From: Chalciporus piperatus
Lineage: Eukaryota; Basidiomycota; Agaricomycetes; Boletales; Boletaceae
Direction: 5' to 3'
DNA: 64,000 nt
Assembly: GCA_038093975.1 (NCBI GenBank)
Contig: JBBPTG010000073.1
Coordinates: forward strand, 60,410-124,409
Notes under the pieces: model-generated
What the model was told of the DNA's origin: nothing
The model's database searches: none
The model's input: the letters and a program-made list of their open reading frames with translations, nothing else
Made by a program: the position numbers and the translations under genes
Part shown: positions 52,779-63,700 of the stretch, one piece after another
How positions within the stretch are numbered: position 1 is the first letter of the stretch
Layout of the letters: every line of letters begins with the position of its first letter

Positions 52779-54817
52779 GACAAAAGTAAGGATTGGTGTA
52801 TGTCGTCGACGATGGATTGTGATCGGGCTGGGGAGACGGGCCTGTGTGGGGCGGGAGAGGATATGGGGATTTCTTGTGAGGGATTGGTCATGAAGTGATC
52901 CAGCGTGGTTTGGGTTAGCTCTTGGTCAAGGTCTATCAGGGATGGTTGATCGCGGGGAGGGCGATTGGTCTTTCGACCTGGTCGTTCGGGGGCGGTGGAG
53001 CGCTGACGGTTTATGGGGATGGAGTTAGCGGCGGTGGACGGGTTGGAGCGGGTACCACCGTTACGCGTCCCCGCCCTGCGGTCTCTGGCGTCGGGTCTGA
53101 AGTTTAGGGAGGCTTGTCGTAGATTCTGGGATTTGGGGAGGTGGGATGGTTTGATTGGCGGTGGTGTCAATTCCTTTCTTGGTGACCGTTTCGGTGGAAG
53201 AGACACCTGTGTCCAGGCTTCGTGAGTGGGGAAGTAAGGCATGAGGTTTTCAGGGTGCTTAGCGTTGAGTTCATCGCATTTCGCGAGAAACGTCGGGCAG
53301 TTAACATCATTGCTGGTGTGGCTTTCATCGTTACAACTGGTGCAGAAGGGGCTCTCCTTGCCCTTGCAGTGTTCAGTTTTGTGGAGGTGACCACATTGGG
53401 CGCAAACATCGTGCATAGATTTGCAATTGCGGGCTATGTGTCCCCATAGTTGGCATTTTGCGCATCGGATGGGTTCACGGCGTTCCTTCCATGGGTGTAG
53501 TTTCTCTTTTCCTACTAGTATTCCGTCTCTGAGGATGATGTTAGCTGACTCCACGTCGTTGAATGAAAATACCGCATGAGCGACTCGTTGGTTGGGCGAT
53601 CGCTTTTCAATGGGTTTTACCCAGCGTACGCTGTCGAGAGTTCCGCTACGCAGGTCATTTTCATTCTCGATGTCGTCCAGCCACTCCCTGTTCTTGATCT
53701 TGTGACGGACTGCTAAGAAGGGAACGAGGACCTGGTGTAGCCTGTCCTTAACAATCGCTTGGACATCTAATAGATCGATCAGCTTGGTACGGATATCTGG
53801 TTCACGTAGCCAATCCGCTGATGTTGCGTCATCGAGCTCCACCGTGATACCTCCTCCGCGTAGTCGGGTTATGGCTTTAACCTTGGGGGAGAATCCGTAT
53901 GGTGGGCGTAGAGAGTCGACGGCCTCCTGTACTTTGGATGCTATGTCGTTGTTTGACACGGTACTGTCGTAGATTGGGTGCTCCCCAGTGGGGTGTAGAA
54001 GGACTTGGCGGTCGCGGACGGCGGCTCTAGCGATGGCTGGTATGGCTGCTGGGGTGGCGCTGAGGGCGACGTGGGGGGTAGGGGCTGGGTTGGTTTTTAC
54101 GACGCTGCTGTATGATGGTCGAGCGGGCTCGTTTGCCGTGTTGCTGGACTGAGTGCTCTCGTTGAAGAGAGTGTTGATGCGTTCCTGAGTAGAGTTGAGG
54201 GACGGGGTAAGGAGTTCTATTGCGTTTTTGACGTCGTTGATGCTGGAGCAGACGGCGTCCGCTGCATCCTCGGCACGCTCTATGGATGATTCGAGCAGAG
54301 GAATGGGGGAGTCGAGGGACTTGGCCAGATCAGTCCGAGTGCGCTCCAGGTCTTTGATGTTGGACTCGAGTGAGCCTGTCGCTATTAGCATGTTCGCCAC
54401 ATGGGGAGAGATGGCGGTAATGACTTGGGCGGCGATTACACTGGATAGCGATTCTTTGATGTGCTCCTGGACCGCCGTTGCGACTTCTGATGCTGCGTGG
54501 TCTTTGATAAGGTAGACCACCGAGCGGATGGCCTCTATGGCAGGGCGTGGGACTTTGCTTAACTGGGTAATATGGACTAGCGTTTCTGCTATGTGATCAA
54601 GTGTGAACGGATGGCCCACCCGGCTAATGAGGCTTTTCTCTAGGTACTTGATTGCTTCTTCTGCGCTCGTAACTGAGAAGTCGCCTGATTCAAGTAGTTC
54701 TTCTGTGTTTGAGAGGGTTGGGTTTCCGGTCGATTGTCTGGCTGTCCTTCCCGAGGGCGTGGGAGCCCTGGGGTTGGGGTTCGCTGACCGGGAGGCTCTC
54801 CCATTTCCGAGAGCCAT
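52775..54817 (-). CDS. LINE ORF1: gag-like nucleic acid-binding protein
   Basis: 680 residues. The N-terminal third is Ser/Thr-rich and helical. The middle holds a region rich in basic residues (PIEKRSPNQRVAHAVFSF). Three Cys/His knuckles follow near 53460-53330: CAKCQLWGHIARNC, CAQCGHLHKTEHC and CTSCNDESHTSNDVNC. The C-terminal tail is basic and Pro-rich. ORF1 proteins of this kind bind LINE RNA to form the ribonucleoprotein. The stop TGA overlaps the ORF2 start by three bases, so ORF2 is likely made by termination-reinitiation. Confidence 0.9.
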   Translation of the reverse strand: MALGNGRASRSANPNPRAPTPSGRTARQSTGNPTLSNTEELLESGDFSVTSAEEAIKYLEKSLISRVGHPFTLDHIAETLVHITQLSKVPRPAIEAIRSVVYLIKDHAASEVATAVQEHIKESLSSVIAAQVITAISPHVANMLIATGSLESNIKDLERTRTDLAKSLDSPIPLLESSIERAEDAADAVCSSINDVKNAIELLTPSLNSTQERINTLFNESTQSSNTANEPARPSYSSVVKTNPAPTPHVALSATPAAIPAIARAAVRDRQVLLHPTGEHPIYDSTVSNNDIASKVQEAVDSLRPPYGFSPKVKAITRLRGGGITVELDDATSADWLREPDIRTKLIDLLDVQAIVKDRLHQVLVPFLAVRHKIKNREWLDDIENENDLRSGTLDSVRWVKPIEKRSPNQRVAHAVFSFNDVESANIILRDGILVGKEKLHPWKERREPIRCAKCQLWGHIARNCKSMHDVCAQCGHLHKTEHCKGKESPFCTSCNDESHTSNDVNCPTFLAKCDELNAKHPENLMPYFPTHEAWTQVSLPPKRSPRKELTPPPIKPSHLPKSQNLRQASLNFRPDARDRRAGTRNGGTRSNPSTAANSIPINRQRSTAPERPGRKTNRPPRDQPSLIDLDQELTQTTLDHFMTNPSQEIPISSPAPHRPVSPARSQSIVDDIHQSLLLS

Positions 54818-54998
54818 TGAGCTTTCTCTTGTTGGGGTGATGGTTGGGGTGTATTGACTGGAGATATGGAGTTTTTACTGGTCTACAGGGCGCTGTGCGA
54901 TGTGTAGTCTACTTCTGATCCTCAAACTTTCGGGGTCCCGGAGGGGTGCCGCGTGGTAAGAGGGAAAGAAGCGTTTTTCGTAATCTCGTTGATATCGT

Positions 54999-55580
54999 TC
55001 AGTCCATGTAATCATGAAAATATCTCGGATACTGGGACGATTCACACCTCTCCACCTCCGCATAAACCGGTGCACGACTACACACAAGCGAAACAAAAAC
55101 ATTAACCCAGTCAGCCATCAAGTCCCCGTCCCCGTCCCTGTCCCCCTCGCAGAACTCACTCTCAAGATATTTTACATGGCACGGCGCAAGCTTCAACAGC
55201 TTGGGAGCAAACGTTGCGGCATTTTCATAGCAGCCGATTGAACAAAACCGGTGGTTGGGGGGACTTGGCCAACTCCTGCATTGCGGACAGGCGTTTGACA
55301 CCCCCTCGACGGCGGGCGCCCAGGGGTAGAACGAGGCTTGGGAGTGAGGGAAGCGGAAGTGATGACGGGAAAAATGGTCGTGGGGGTGGTGCTGCACCAC
55401 ATTAAAGACGGGGATATAATTCCCGATGGGTACCCACATTACCGTTGAGTGCGACGACGGCTCGCTGGGTGGGAAAGGTGGGGAAGACGAATGAGTCCTG
55501 GTGGACGAGGGCAGAGTCCCATCCACGAACGACCGTGGCTGGGATGTGGAAGAGGCAATTGACGAGCCTAAGGAAAGCAT
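54999..55580 (-). CDS. Hypothetical protein with a four-Cys motif
   Basis: A single-exon frame of 193 residues. The N-terminus is Ser/Pro/His-rich. Residues ~100-125 contain CPQCRSWPSPPNHRFCSIGC, a C-x2-C...C-x3-C zinc-binding pattern resembling the short CxxC...FCSxxC knuckles found in some basidiomycete proteins, often repeated beside PARP-type domains. The C-terminal part (APCHVKYLESEFCEGDRDGD) is not recognised. It starts ~130 bp from the LINE's 5' side. It may be a whole small gene or the surviving end of a larger one truncated by the LINE insertion. Confidence 0.5.
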   Translation of the reverse strand: MLSLGSSIASSTSQPRSFVDGTLPSSTRTHSSSPPFPPSEPSSHSTVMWVPIGNYIPVFNVVQHHPHDHFSRHHFRFPHSQASFYPWAPAVEGVSNACPQCRSWPSPPNHRFCSIGCYENAATFAPKLLKLAPCHVKYLESEFCEGDRDGDGDLMADWVNVFVSLVCSRAPVYAEVERCESSQYPRYFHDYMD

Positions 55581-56491
55581 GGTCGAAGCGTCGTAACGAG
55601 GGAAGAAAAAAGTGAAAGGGAATGATTCAAGACGCGGGGAGACGGTTTGTTCGGGCCAGGAACAATAGCCTTTATAGCATCGGCTCCTGCAAGTATTCCT
55701 CCCTCTCTTCCATGTTGCAAATCTTCCCGAAGCACACGGATTAGACGATTAGCGCAGTTTGACGGCCTGGCAGGAGGCGGTGGCGAATGGCTATGGAATA
55801 CAGCTTGGTGGGTTGGGGTTAAATTGGAGTTCGCATTAGGGCGTTCTATCAGACTTGAGCTTGCCGTTTCTCCCGGGGTACTAGTGCCTGAGCTTTCTAC
55901 TGGGGCATCAACCCGTTGGGGAACATGATGTGTGTTATCTCGCAACAAGTTAACATGACCAACCTATCATATGGCTGCTGCAGAGGATGTGTAAGACGTA
56001 CATTGCACACTGCATGGCAGGGCGCAAATCGAGCTTCCGAAAAAGGTCGTAGATCATCGTCTCGCACGGTGAATGGTCGGCGCATGCGTGGCATCGGTAG
56101 TGCGACCATGAACTGCAAGACCATATGCAGCTCGAGAAGCTCACGACTACGTTGATTTAGTCCCATAAATTATTGGTAAAAGGACTACTCACCTCTGATG
56201 GATCAGGGATCGTCCTATGGGGTGTGCAACAGCCGTATCGGATGAGAAATATAGCAGAGGACCTGCCGCCCCCATCCTTGGGCTCATCGATAGGGAGTGT
56301 GGGACGAAACAAAGAGCAAAGCGATCGATAGCAAGTCTCACTTCCCTCTCAAAATAAACCGAACACGCCACCATCGGAATACGCCGGGTCGAGAAGCTGT
56401 CGAGGTACAACATTGCTTCAGTACCTTCCTTCCTCCAGCACTGACAAAAGTCACCTGCTCCTGACAGAGAAGACACGCGTGAGACTCCCAA
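55581..56491 (-). pseudogene. Possible cryptic gene or gene remnant, not recognised
   Basis: Open segments on the minus strand can be joined over plausible introns: one ending SLIHQ near 56205 continues after a 46-bp GT-AG intron as SRELLELHMVLQFMVALPMP, then ARFAPCHAVCNV near 56000. A Ser/Pro-rich frame (VESSGTSTPGETASSS...) continues to a stop at 55568. No family is recognised and no single start is convincing. It could be upstream exons of the gene at 54999-55580, a separate small gene, or chance frames. Confidence 0.25.
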
Positions 56492-56512
56492 AAACGATCG
56501 ATATCTGATATT

Positions 56513-58685
56513 TCAATCAATACGCAACATTACATTTGCTATGTCTCCTCTAAACCCTGGGCTACCGATCGTCTTTGACGGGGCAGCGAATGACATGTTG
56601 GCTCGAGCGAGGTAGTCTCCCCAGATGTTCAGTGTCGTCTGGTAAAAATAAGTCTCTGGATCGCTGCCCTCCCGAACGACGGTAGCGGTCGTGTATTCTC
56701 TCGTTGCCTGGATGGTGACGTTCGTCCAAACATCCGGCTGGAGTTGGAATGAGGGTGGGAGGGGATAGTACTCGGAATTGGAAGAAAAGGTGAGAGACGA
56801 CGCGTAGAGGGAGGAATCTATCCCTTCAAACAGCCGCGCGGCCGTTGTGTCTCCCGTTGTCTGTACATCAGCCTGGGTAGGCCGTACGCTGAAGGAGAGG
56901 GTATATGGAGGACCGACGGAGTCGACGCCGGTGTCAAGGGGATGGGAAGGCAAGTTTTCGAATGCGAAGACGACGTCGCCAGATCTCATCTCCTTCACAG
57001 CCCGGTTGAGATTCTGCCCAGGGGCACGTTCGTTCAGGGTAGGATACGCCGCTTCGAACTGGTCCATTGTCAACTCCGAAGAGCGAATCCCAGATCCCGC
57101 CCACGATTTCTCCGCAAATGCAGCCAGTGATTGTGACAGTTGGTAGTAGGTCTCCAACGGTGTCGTTGCGTTGGGACCCCAGTCGTTCCACAGTGCAAAG
57201 ATGGCACCGCGGAGTCCAGGGTTATCGTATGCCGTGTTGTTACTGGGATCGCTCGCGGTGAAGATGTTGGGTGCCCATCCACCACCCTCTGCGCTAGCAC
57301 CGGAAAATAGAAGGGAGACATTGAGCGTCTGAGGGAAGCCTCCCTCAGCGGGGATCTTTCCGTCGAGATAGAGGAATGCTTGTTCGGAGTTGATGACCCG
57401 GTAGCCCGAGTCGAGAAGAGCGACAGGAATGGAGGCAGCTGGGAAGTCCCAGTGTTGTATCGTCACGTTCGTCGAGATGGCGGAAGTGTTGCTTGGTTCG
57501 TACGTGCCCCAGACACGGATGTTCTTGTTGCTGATGCCGTGGATATAAGATGACATCTCATTGACGAACGAGATGTACTCGTCGGCGAGTGATGACAAAT
57601 ATTCGTCAGCACCGATGGAAACTTCATCGGAGGAGAACCAAGAGACGAACTGCGACCATATGGACTGGATGGTGGGTATAGTTTCGGGATAGCTCAGGTT
57701 GAGAGAGTCGGGCGTCCCATTAAGCATTAACTGAGGACGCCATTGTGAGATTACGAGGGAATGTCCAGGCGTATCAATCTCTGGAACAAGAGTCACACCA
57801 TGCTGAGCACAGTGTAACTGAAGTTGAGCAAAGTCCGTAGAAGACCATGATTCGTTGCGATAAGGTACGAGGCCGTAGACCGGTGAGCCTTGAGGCGGTT
57901 GGAAACGGAATCCGGAATAGAGCGACCGCCAATCTGGACCATAAAGCAGTGAAGGTATCCACTGATTATCAGATGCATGAACATGGAATTCGTTGATCTT
58001 GAAGAATGAAGCGTACGTGCAGATTTCGGCTAAACTTTGGTAAATGCATTGTATATATTTACACGAAGAGGGACTCACCAAGGAAATCAGCTGGATACCA
58101 ATGGCGTCCAGCGTCAAGCATGAACCCTCGCACCTCCCATCCGGGGCTATCCGTACCATTCCCTGCAGGGAGAAAGTATGCTCCGTTGCCTCCGTTCCCA
58201 GACAACACGAGCTCCTGTAGCAATGTCCTCGTTCCCCACCAAGCACCAATAGGACCAGAACCAGATATCGTGTACGAGTCAATTGTAATGGTGAAATCGT
58301 AGCCCTCCTGTGTAGTAGACCCGGAGTAAAGACGATGGCTGCTCGAAGGATCGAGTGTGAGGATGATGGCTGAATCATAGCGGTCATCCGATGTTGAAAA
58401 CGGTTTGAGCTGGACCGGAGGGATGGCGAATGATGTCACCTCGATCAAATCGCTTCTGAACGTATTCGCAAAGTCCAGCAAGGTATGTTCACTGGATCCC
58501 GAACCGGATTCGGATGCATAGCGTGTATCGACGAGAATCTGTGTTTTGGAACTGAGGGCGAATATTTGTCCAGATCGGTCGGGGGAAAACGATTGTACGG
58601 ACGGAATCTGAGGTTGAAGGGTGATTGTTGCGTGGACACCCGCCGTTAATAGGATAGCGGCGGATAACCAGCTGGAGGGTCGCAT
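56513..58685 (-). CDS. Secreted GH20 beta-N-acetylhexosaminidase-type enzyme
   Basis: Two exons (58079-58685 and 56513-58029) join over a 49-bp intron and give 707 residues. MRPSSWLSAAILLTAGVHA is a signal peptide. An N-terminal GH20b-like domain leads to GFMLDAGRHWYPADFL and the TIM barrel (EFHVHASDNQWIP, LVPEIDTPGHS). The catalytic Asp-Glu pair is in VSIGADEYLSSL, and WNDWGP and SWAG follow. The last ~190 residues look like a beta-sandwich (FAFENLPSHP..., GDIANVMLRID) as in lectin-like or LamG domains. Substrate-assisted hydrolysis of terminal GlcNAc/GalNAc is the family reaction; fungal GH20s serve chitin turnover and glycan foraging. The extra C-terminal domain suggests a subfamily with another preferred glycan, such as lacto-N-biosidase-like enzymes (inference). 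Confidence 0.92.
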
Positions 58686-59528
58686 GCTCGTATGAGTTTG
58701 TGAACCAGGAAGACAATCTGGAATATCCAGCGTGAACCGGAAGTCTCGGTAATTTTGAGAGTCGCCCACCTTCAGCTGTGAAAAAATAGAAGTTCGTCTC
58801 TGTCACATGGCCCAGCCTGAGGTCGCAATAGGTCCATCATGATGCCGGCATACTGAGATCGTGGCGGGGAATTTATCTCGGCTCTGAGTCAAATGAGTCG
58901 TGTTGAAAAGCGAATTGGTCGGAGGACCAGGTGACGCTGGAAGTGGGCGCGTAACTTTGTGAAACTGTTAGCAATGTTAAAGTCTATTCGTGACCGCCAC
59001 TGCCGCAGTTGCATATCAGCGGTCGCTCCAGGTCGGCTTTGTTTGTACTTGGGTCAAGGGACCAACTTGAAGCTTCGACTTGTCCTAAACGTCGACCATG
59101 AATGGTCACACTTCGACCATTCTGTTGCAGAACGCCAATTGACCAAGTTCGATGACCCTGCCAAACAGAAACTGTTGTGAGTGTGATCGTTGGGCCGATT
59201 GGTCAAGTCATGATGACCATGTCGGGATATGTCGGGATATCTCTCTCAACTTTGACTTCTCATTCATTCAGGTTGCCACATATGACCTATTGCTCACTTT
59301 CCAGTAATGTACTTGACACTTGTATCGTTAGGAAGAGCAGTGACGACCAAATACAGATCTGTTTCCCTAAGCGAAGTCAGTTGACCTCCTTCACGTACGT
59401 CGTGTGACCGGTGAATTCATGATAATGATGTCTGGCTGCTATCGCGATTCCCACCGGCCTCTAACCCATCGTTGGACGCCCTTGCCCGTTGCTTGCCCGA
59501 GTCCTGACGAGCTGTTGTGAGATTTACA
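58686..59528. other. Divergent intergenic region, no gene seen
   Basis: About 840 bp between the GH20 and serine hydrolase starts, which point away from each other, so both promoters lie here. Several TTGACC/GGTCAA words and a short direct repeat ATGTCGGGAT (59219-59240) are visible. No RNA gene is seen. Confidence 0.45.
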
Positions 59529-61611
59529 ATGGCACTTTTGCTTGCATTGGCAGCGGGTGTTGGGTTGGTAACCTGGCCTCTGCTATCATCAATCTACCCT
59601 ACAGACAACTTTCTCCCTCAGTTCGCTTTCACTTCTTTCCTGCACAGTGACAAGGTTATCACACCGTCGCTCTCAAGCTTTATCGAGAAAACACTCGCAT
59701 CTGAAAACATTACTGGGTTGTCCGTGGCTGTCATTCCGAAGCATGGAACACCCGAACTTCACAACTGGGGTTATCGGACGGAGGATGGAGACGAGATGAC
59801 CCCCGATGTGAGCACCTACCCTTATCCCCACTGCTGTCGAAGCCGTAACGCTTTCTCGCTACCTTCGCAGACCCTGTTCCACATGGCTTCGGTGTCGAAA
59901 GCGTTCTGTGCCACCGCACTGGGCCTCCTCATAGACGACTTCGCAAACGGCAAGAATGTCACGCTTCTTCCCTCGGGTTTGAACGAGATAACTTGGCACA
60001 CGAGGTTGAGCGACTTGGTTCCGGAATGGCAACTCATGGATGATTGGGCTTCGGAGAAAGCCAATCTGCGTGATATCTTGTCTCATGTCTCTGGTGTACC
60101 ACGGTATAGTCTTCTCCCTTATCTGCTGGGTATCATCCCCATTTACGCGATCGAACATAGGCATGATTATTCATATGGACCGCTGGACACCCCATACGAT
60201 AGCATCACACGACTGAAATACCTAAGACCAGCTTTTGAACTGCGAGAACAATGGTCGTACAATAACATTGTACTGTCCTACGTTGCCATCATCGCACATA
60301 TGACTGACCTGAGAGTGTTTATTTAGATGTTCATGGTCGCTGCACACATCATCACGACATACTCCGATCAACCATACACGTCTTTCGTGGAGGAACGCAT
60401 CTTCTCGCCGCTGGGCATGACATCTTCGACTTTTTCGCCAAACAAGGCGGAGGCATCTGGAAAGTTTACTCAAGGGTGGACAAAAGACAGCCGGAGACTA
60501 CCTGAGTGGTTCACGGAAGAGATGGCCTTCCTGAAAGCTGGCCCAGGCGGCATCATCTCGGATGCGATTGATATGGTCGGTCTCCGCTTCCTCACCGAGT
60601 CAATCCGACGCCGCTCACACGCATACTTATTCTAGTCTAAATGGATCTCTGCCTGGATTAATCAGGGCTCCCATGGAGATCAGACTGTCATCCCTCAATC
60701 TGTGTACCGGAATGTGTCGTATTCATACTCTGTTGCGACTGACCACCCAGTGGATCCCGAGCATTCTATCGTCGGATATGGTATGGGTTGGTTCCGCAGC
60801 TCTTATCGGGGACACGACGTAAGGGCTATGTTCTTTTTCTCTGATAAACATTGCGATTGATTGGTGATATGGTATTACAGGTTGTCTATCACTCGGGTGC
60901 CATTCCCGGGTTTTCTACGCTCGTCTCGTTTTTGCCAAGCAACGAGATGGGTGTGACGATATTCGCGAATGCTGGTGATAAGGCAGGGCCTGTGATGCTA
61001 ATTTTGAATCGCATCCTCGATCAGGCATTACACCTGAGTGCTTCTTCGCGTTCACCAAGGTCTGTTCCTCTAGACAATTCCTGTGGAGAGTTCTACTGAC
61101 TGTTCCTAGCACCCCCACTCGCAATGCCACCGCAGCGTCCACCGATAAGAAGCTTGATCTATCTCCAGACGACTTGGCTGGTACATATACCAATCCTGGC
61201 TATGGGTCCCTTACACTTTGCAGCGCATCGAGCGCTTCCTCGTACTGTTTTGGGGTTCAATCCGATTTTGGTGCCGTCGATCGTGCCCAAGGCAACATAT
61301 CCTCAGGCTCTTCTCCAGAACTCCTTGCAGAATGGCCTCGCGTCTGGTCCTCACACATTCGAATGCGACACCAACAGGGATCTATTTTCCAAATCGACTT
61401 CACATCTCTCTTCCCGAATGGATATGGGAAAGACAAGACGCCATTTGAAACGGGGGAGATCGGGACGTCGAGTGGCGTGGCCGAGTTTGTTTTCGAGGAT
61501 GGCAAGGTGGTTGGGTTTGGGATGAGTGGGTTGGTCGGTCAGTTGACGGAGCGTGCACGGATGTATAAAACCGTGCAAGATCGCGCGGAGGTGTGGTTTG
61601 ATAAAGTCTGA
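59529..61611 (+). CDS. Membrane-anchored serine beta-lactamase-fold hydrolase
   Basis: This is a class C beta-lactamase/DD-peptidase-fold serine hydrolase. The first ATG, 59529, gives a hydrophobic N-terminal segment (MALLLALAAGVGLVTWPLL), a signal or anchor. The three active-site motifs are present: SxxK in HMASVSKAF, YxN in QWSYNN, and HxG in VYHSGAIPGF. Introns of 63, 57 and 57 bp are inferred near 59807-59869, 60103-60159 and 60270-60326 because removing them restores family sequence (TPD-TLFHMAS, GVPR-HDYSYG). A C-terminal lipocalin-like domain (LAGTYTNPGYGSLTL) ends at 61611. Fungal members act as esterases or peptidases; they are not taken to confer antibiotic resistance. Substrate unknown. 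Confidence 0.88.
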
Positions 61612-61962
61612 GGATGAGAAGCGGGAGGGAAGGTTGATAGTATGAATATACTGAGATGTATACATCTGCAACGCAGACTTGTAATGTAACATTGGCGGGG
61701 GACTTCTTAGCTCTTTCGCGAGCTCTGATTGGTCTACGCAAGCCCAAAACGGACTCGGTTGCTGATGTTACTACTAGGTACATGGTCAATTTTGGCTTCA
61801 ACTTAACCTTGCCCAGTACAATCAAAAATTATTCTTAGAGTGTTGAACGTTGAACTCTCGATTCTGGCGGCGATTCGTAATGAAAGTCTTGAGATTTCTG
61901 CAAAAATATTAGATTTTTTTTGGTGGGTAATGGTGTGTACCTTTGACGCGAGGCAATGTTAT
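61612..61962. other. Intergenic region, no gene seen
   Basis: A/T-rich 3' flank of the hydrolase gene. No repeat or RNA gene recognised. Confidence 0.4.
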
Positions 61963-62328
61963 TCAGATATCGGAGCCTTGCTCCGCCTCACCCATATTGA
62001 CGTTGAGGGTGGGGTAATTGATGTCGGTGGGCCAGGTGTAGTTCTTCGTTCCAAGTACGGCGTTGAGATTGTCGTTCACGCGATCGCACATCACAATATT
62101 TGCACCAAACCTGAGCGCGTTACCGGGCACGGCCATCAACTCCCTTCCGTGACTCTCCGCACCTTCCGGCCAGGCAACGGGGTGACCTGTGTGAAAGGCG
62201 TCGGTGTAGTGCTGACCGCCATAATAGGAATAGCTATAGGTTATTGAGTGCATGATTATGGCAAGAGAGGGGTGCGTCCCCTTCGCCCACGCGACTAGGT
62301 CGAGTAAAACACGATCCCATAAAAACAT
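61963..62328 (-). pseudogene. Orphan gene fragment, not recognised
   Basis: An open frame of about 120 codons with non-random, protein-like sequence (PSLAIIMHSITYSYSYYGGQ, HTGHPVAWPEGAESHGRELM, RFGANIVMCDRVNDNLNAVL). It starts abruptly without a good ATG context, and the upstream side runs into repeats at 62.4 kb. I do not recognise the family. It is probably one exon or a leftover of a larger gene whose 5' part has been replaced by repeats. Confidence 0.35.
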
Positions 62329-62489
62329 CGCCTTGACTCACCTTAGGCACCACTTTTTGCACAGCCACATGACCTATTAGGGGGGGTTCCTTGTAGAGAG
62401 CAAATTGACCATAAAGGGGGTCAATCTGCCTGCAGATTCCAGCCAATTCCCAATATATCCATGCATCTGCCCCCATGAAAATTCACATA

Positions 62490-62775
62490 TCTGGATGCTT
62501 GCAGGATGTTTTCTAATGCTATTGCAGCTCTTCTGGAGGGTTTTGGAGAGGTTCAAGAGGGTTGGCAGAGGGTTGAAAGAGAGTTGGCAGAGGGTGTCTG
62601 GAGGGCCCAAAATGCTTCAGATAGCATCCTAATAGCTTATATTGTGGATGGCTTGTTGGCAACATTGCCAGAAAGCTCTCAGATGGTCTCCAGATGGTTT
62701 CCAGATGCCTCCCAGATGGTCTCCAGATGGTTTTCAAATGCTCACCAGATGCCTTTCAGGTGTTTGTAGATGATC
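62490..62775. repeat. CCAGATGGTCT-type short tandem repeats
   Basis: About ten imperfect 10-11-bp units (CCAGATGGTCTCCAGATGG) lie at 62678-62765, preceded by GGAGAGGTTCAAGAGGG-type repeats from 62530. Non-coding. Confidence 0.7.
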
Positions 62776-63700
62776 TTCTCTCTACAATAGAGCCCATATA
62801 CTCATTAGATAATGCCCCAAATGCTGCAGATGGTCCGCTTTTTTGATTACATCAGCAGATTTGCACTGATGGATCATCCAGGGGCAATATCAAAAGCATC
62901 TGGGCCAGCCTCTTCTGGATCAGGCACAGATGTCAAAAAGCTTCAAAAGTGCTTACATAAGCGGATTTAAGCGGTGACATCACCAGGGGCAATGTCACTA
63001 CTCCCAGGGCATTGCCTTATTGGGAATCTTCTCAGATAACATATATTTTGACATTTCCTTCACATTTCTGGTGTTTCCCCTTGCTGTAGGCATCTTTACA
63101 GTGTAGATAGATGCTGTACATATCATAATGACCAGTTTTTATCACTCCACCAATGTTCCCAGACCATCTGCAAGGCAGATCTCAGAATAGGGGATAAAAT
63201 AAAAAATATGACCGCATTTTTGACACATTTGACATATGGTCTCAAAGAATACATGCCCAGGCAGTGTTCATATATATCCACAACATATCAACAGCCCAAG
63301 AGGCCAGGATCCAAGCTGATGATGCTATGACAGATCCTCCTCCTTACCTTCTTCTGATTGTTTGAGACTGTACTGATGGTCTGGATTGTTCAGTGAGCTA
63401 TGGGACTTCACAAGACAGATATTCCCTTGAGTTCTACCATCACAGAGCCTCCCCAAAGCTCTCTGAACCCTCTCTGTCCGCTTTTTCACTTTCTTCATGA
63501 CATATGAATAGACATTGACATAGTGAGAATATGTCAAGGGCAGCTATCCAGGACAGTAGTATATATTGCAATCTGTCCCCAGATACCTTCCTGAGGCTCT
63601 GGAGTGAATGTGGAAGGATGGGGAGTGATTCTGACATACCATGGGGTGTGGGAAAATGACTGACAACTTATGAGACTTTACACAACATATGCATTGTGGC
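62776..63700. other. Repeat-like sequence without a gene
   Basis: No supported coding region. Words such as CATATATCCACAACATATC and AGGGGCAATGTCAC recur, suggesting degraded mobile sequence, but no family is recognised. Confidence 0.4.

Larger units (their letters stand above)
48242..54870 (-). mobile_element. Full-length LINE (non-LTR retrotransposon) with APE endonuclease and RNase H
   Basis: Two large intact ORFs on the minus strand are followed by a ~590-bp 3' UTR and a 19-base poly-A tail (T run at 48242-48260). ORF1 carries CCHC knuckles; ORF2 carries endonuclease, RT, RNase H and a C-terminal zinc motif. This layout fits the Tad1/I group of fungal LINEs. The 5' end is placed only roughly near 54870, since no clear target duplication was found. 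Confidence 0.85.

Noticed and set aside
54880..54925. Possible target duplication at the LINE 5' end (GTCTAC words)
   Set aside because: No sequence here convincingly repeats the bases before the poly-A tail (GTTAGGCTAC), so the 5' end and duplication remain undefined.
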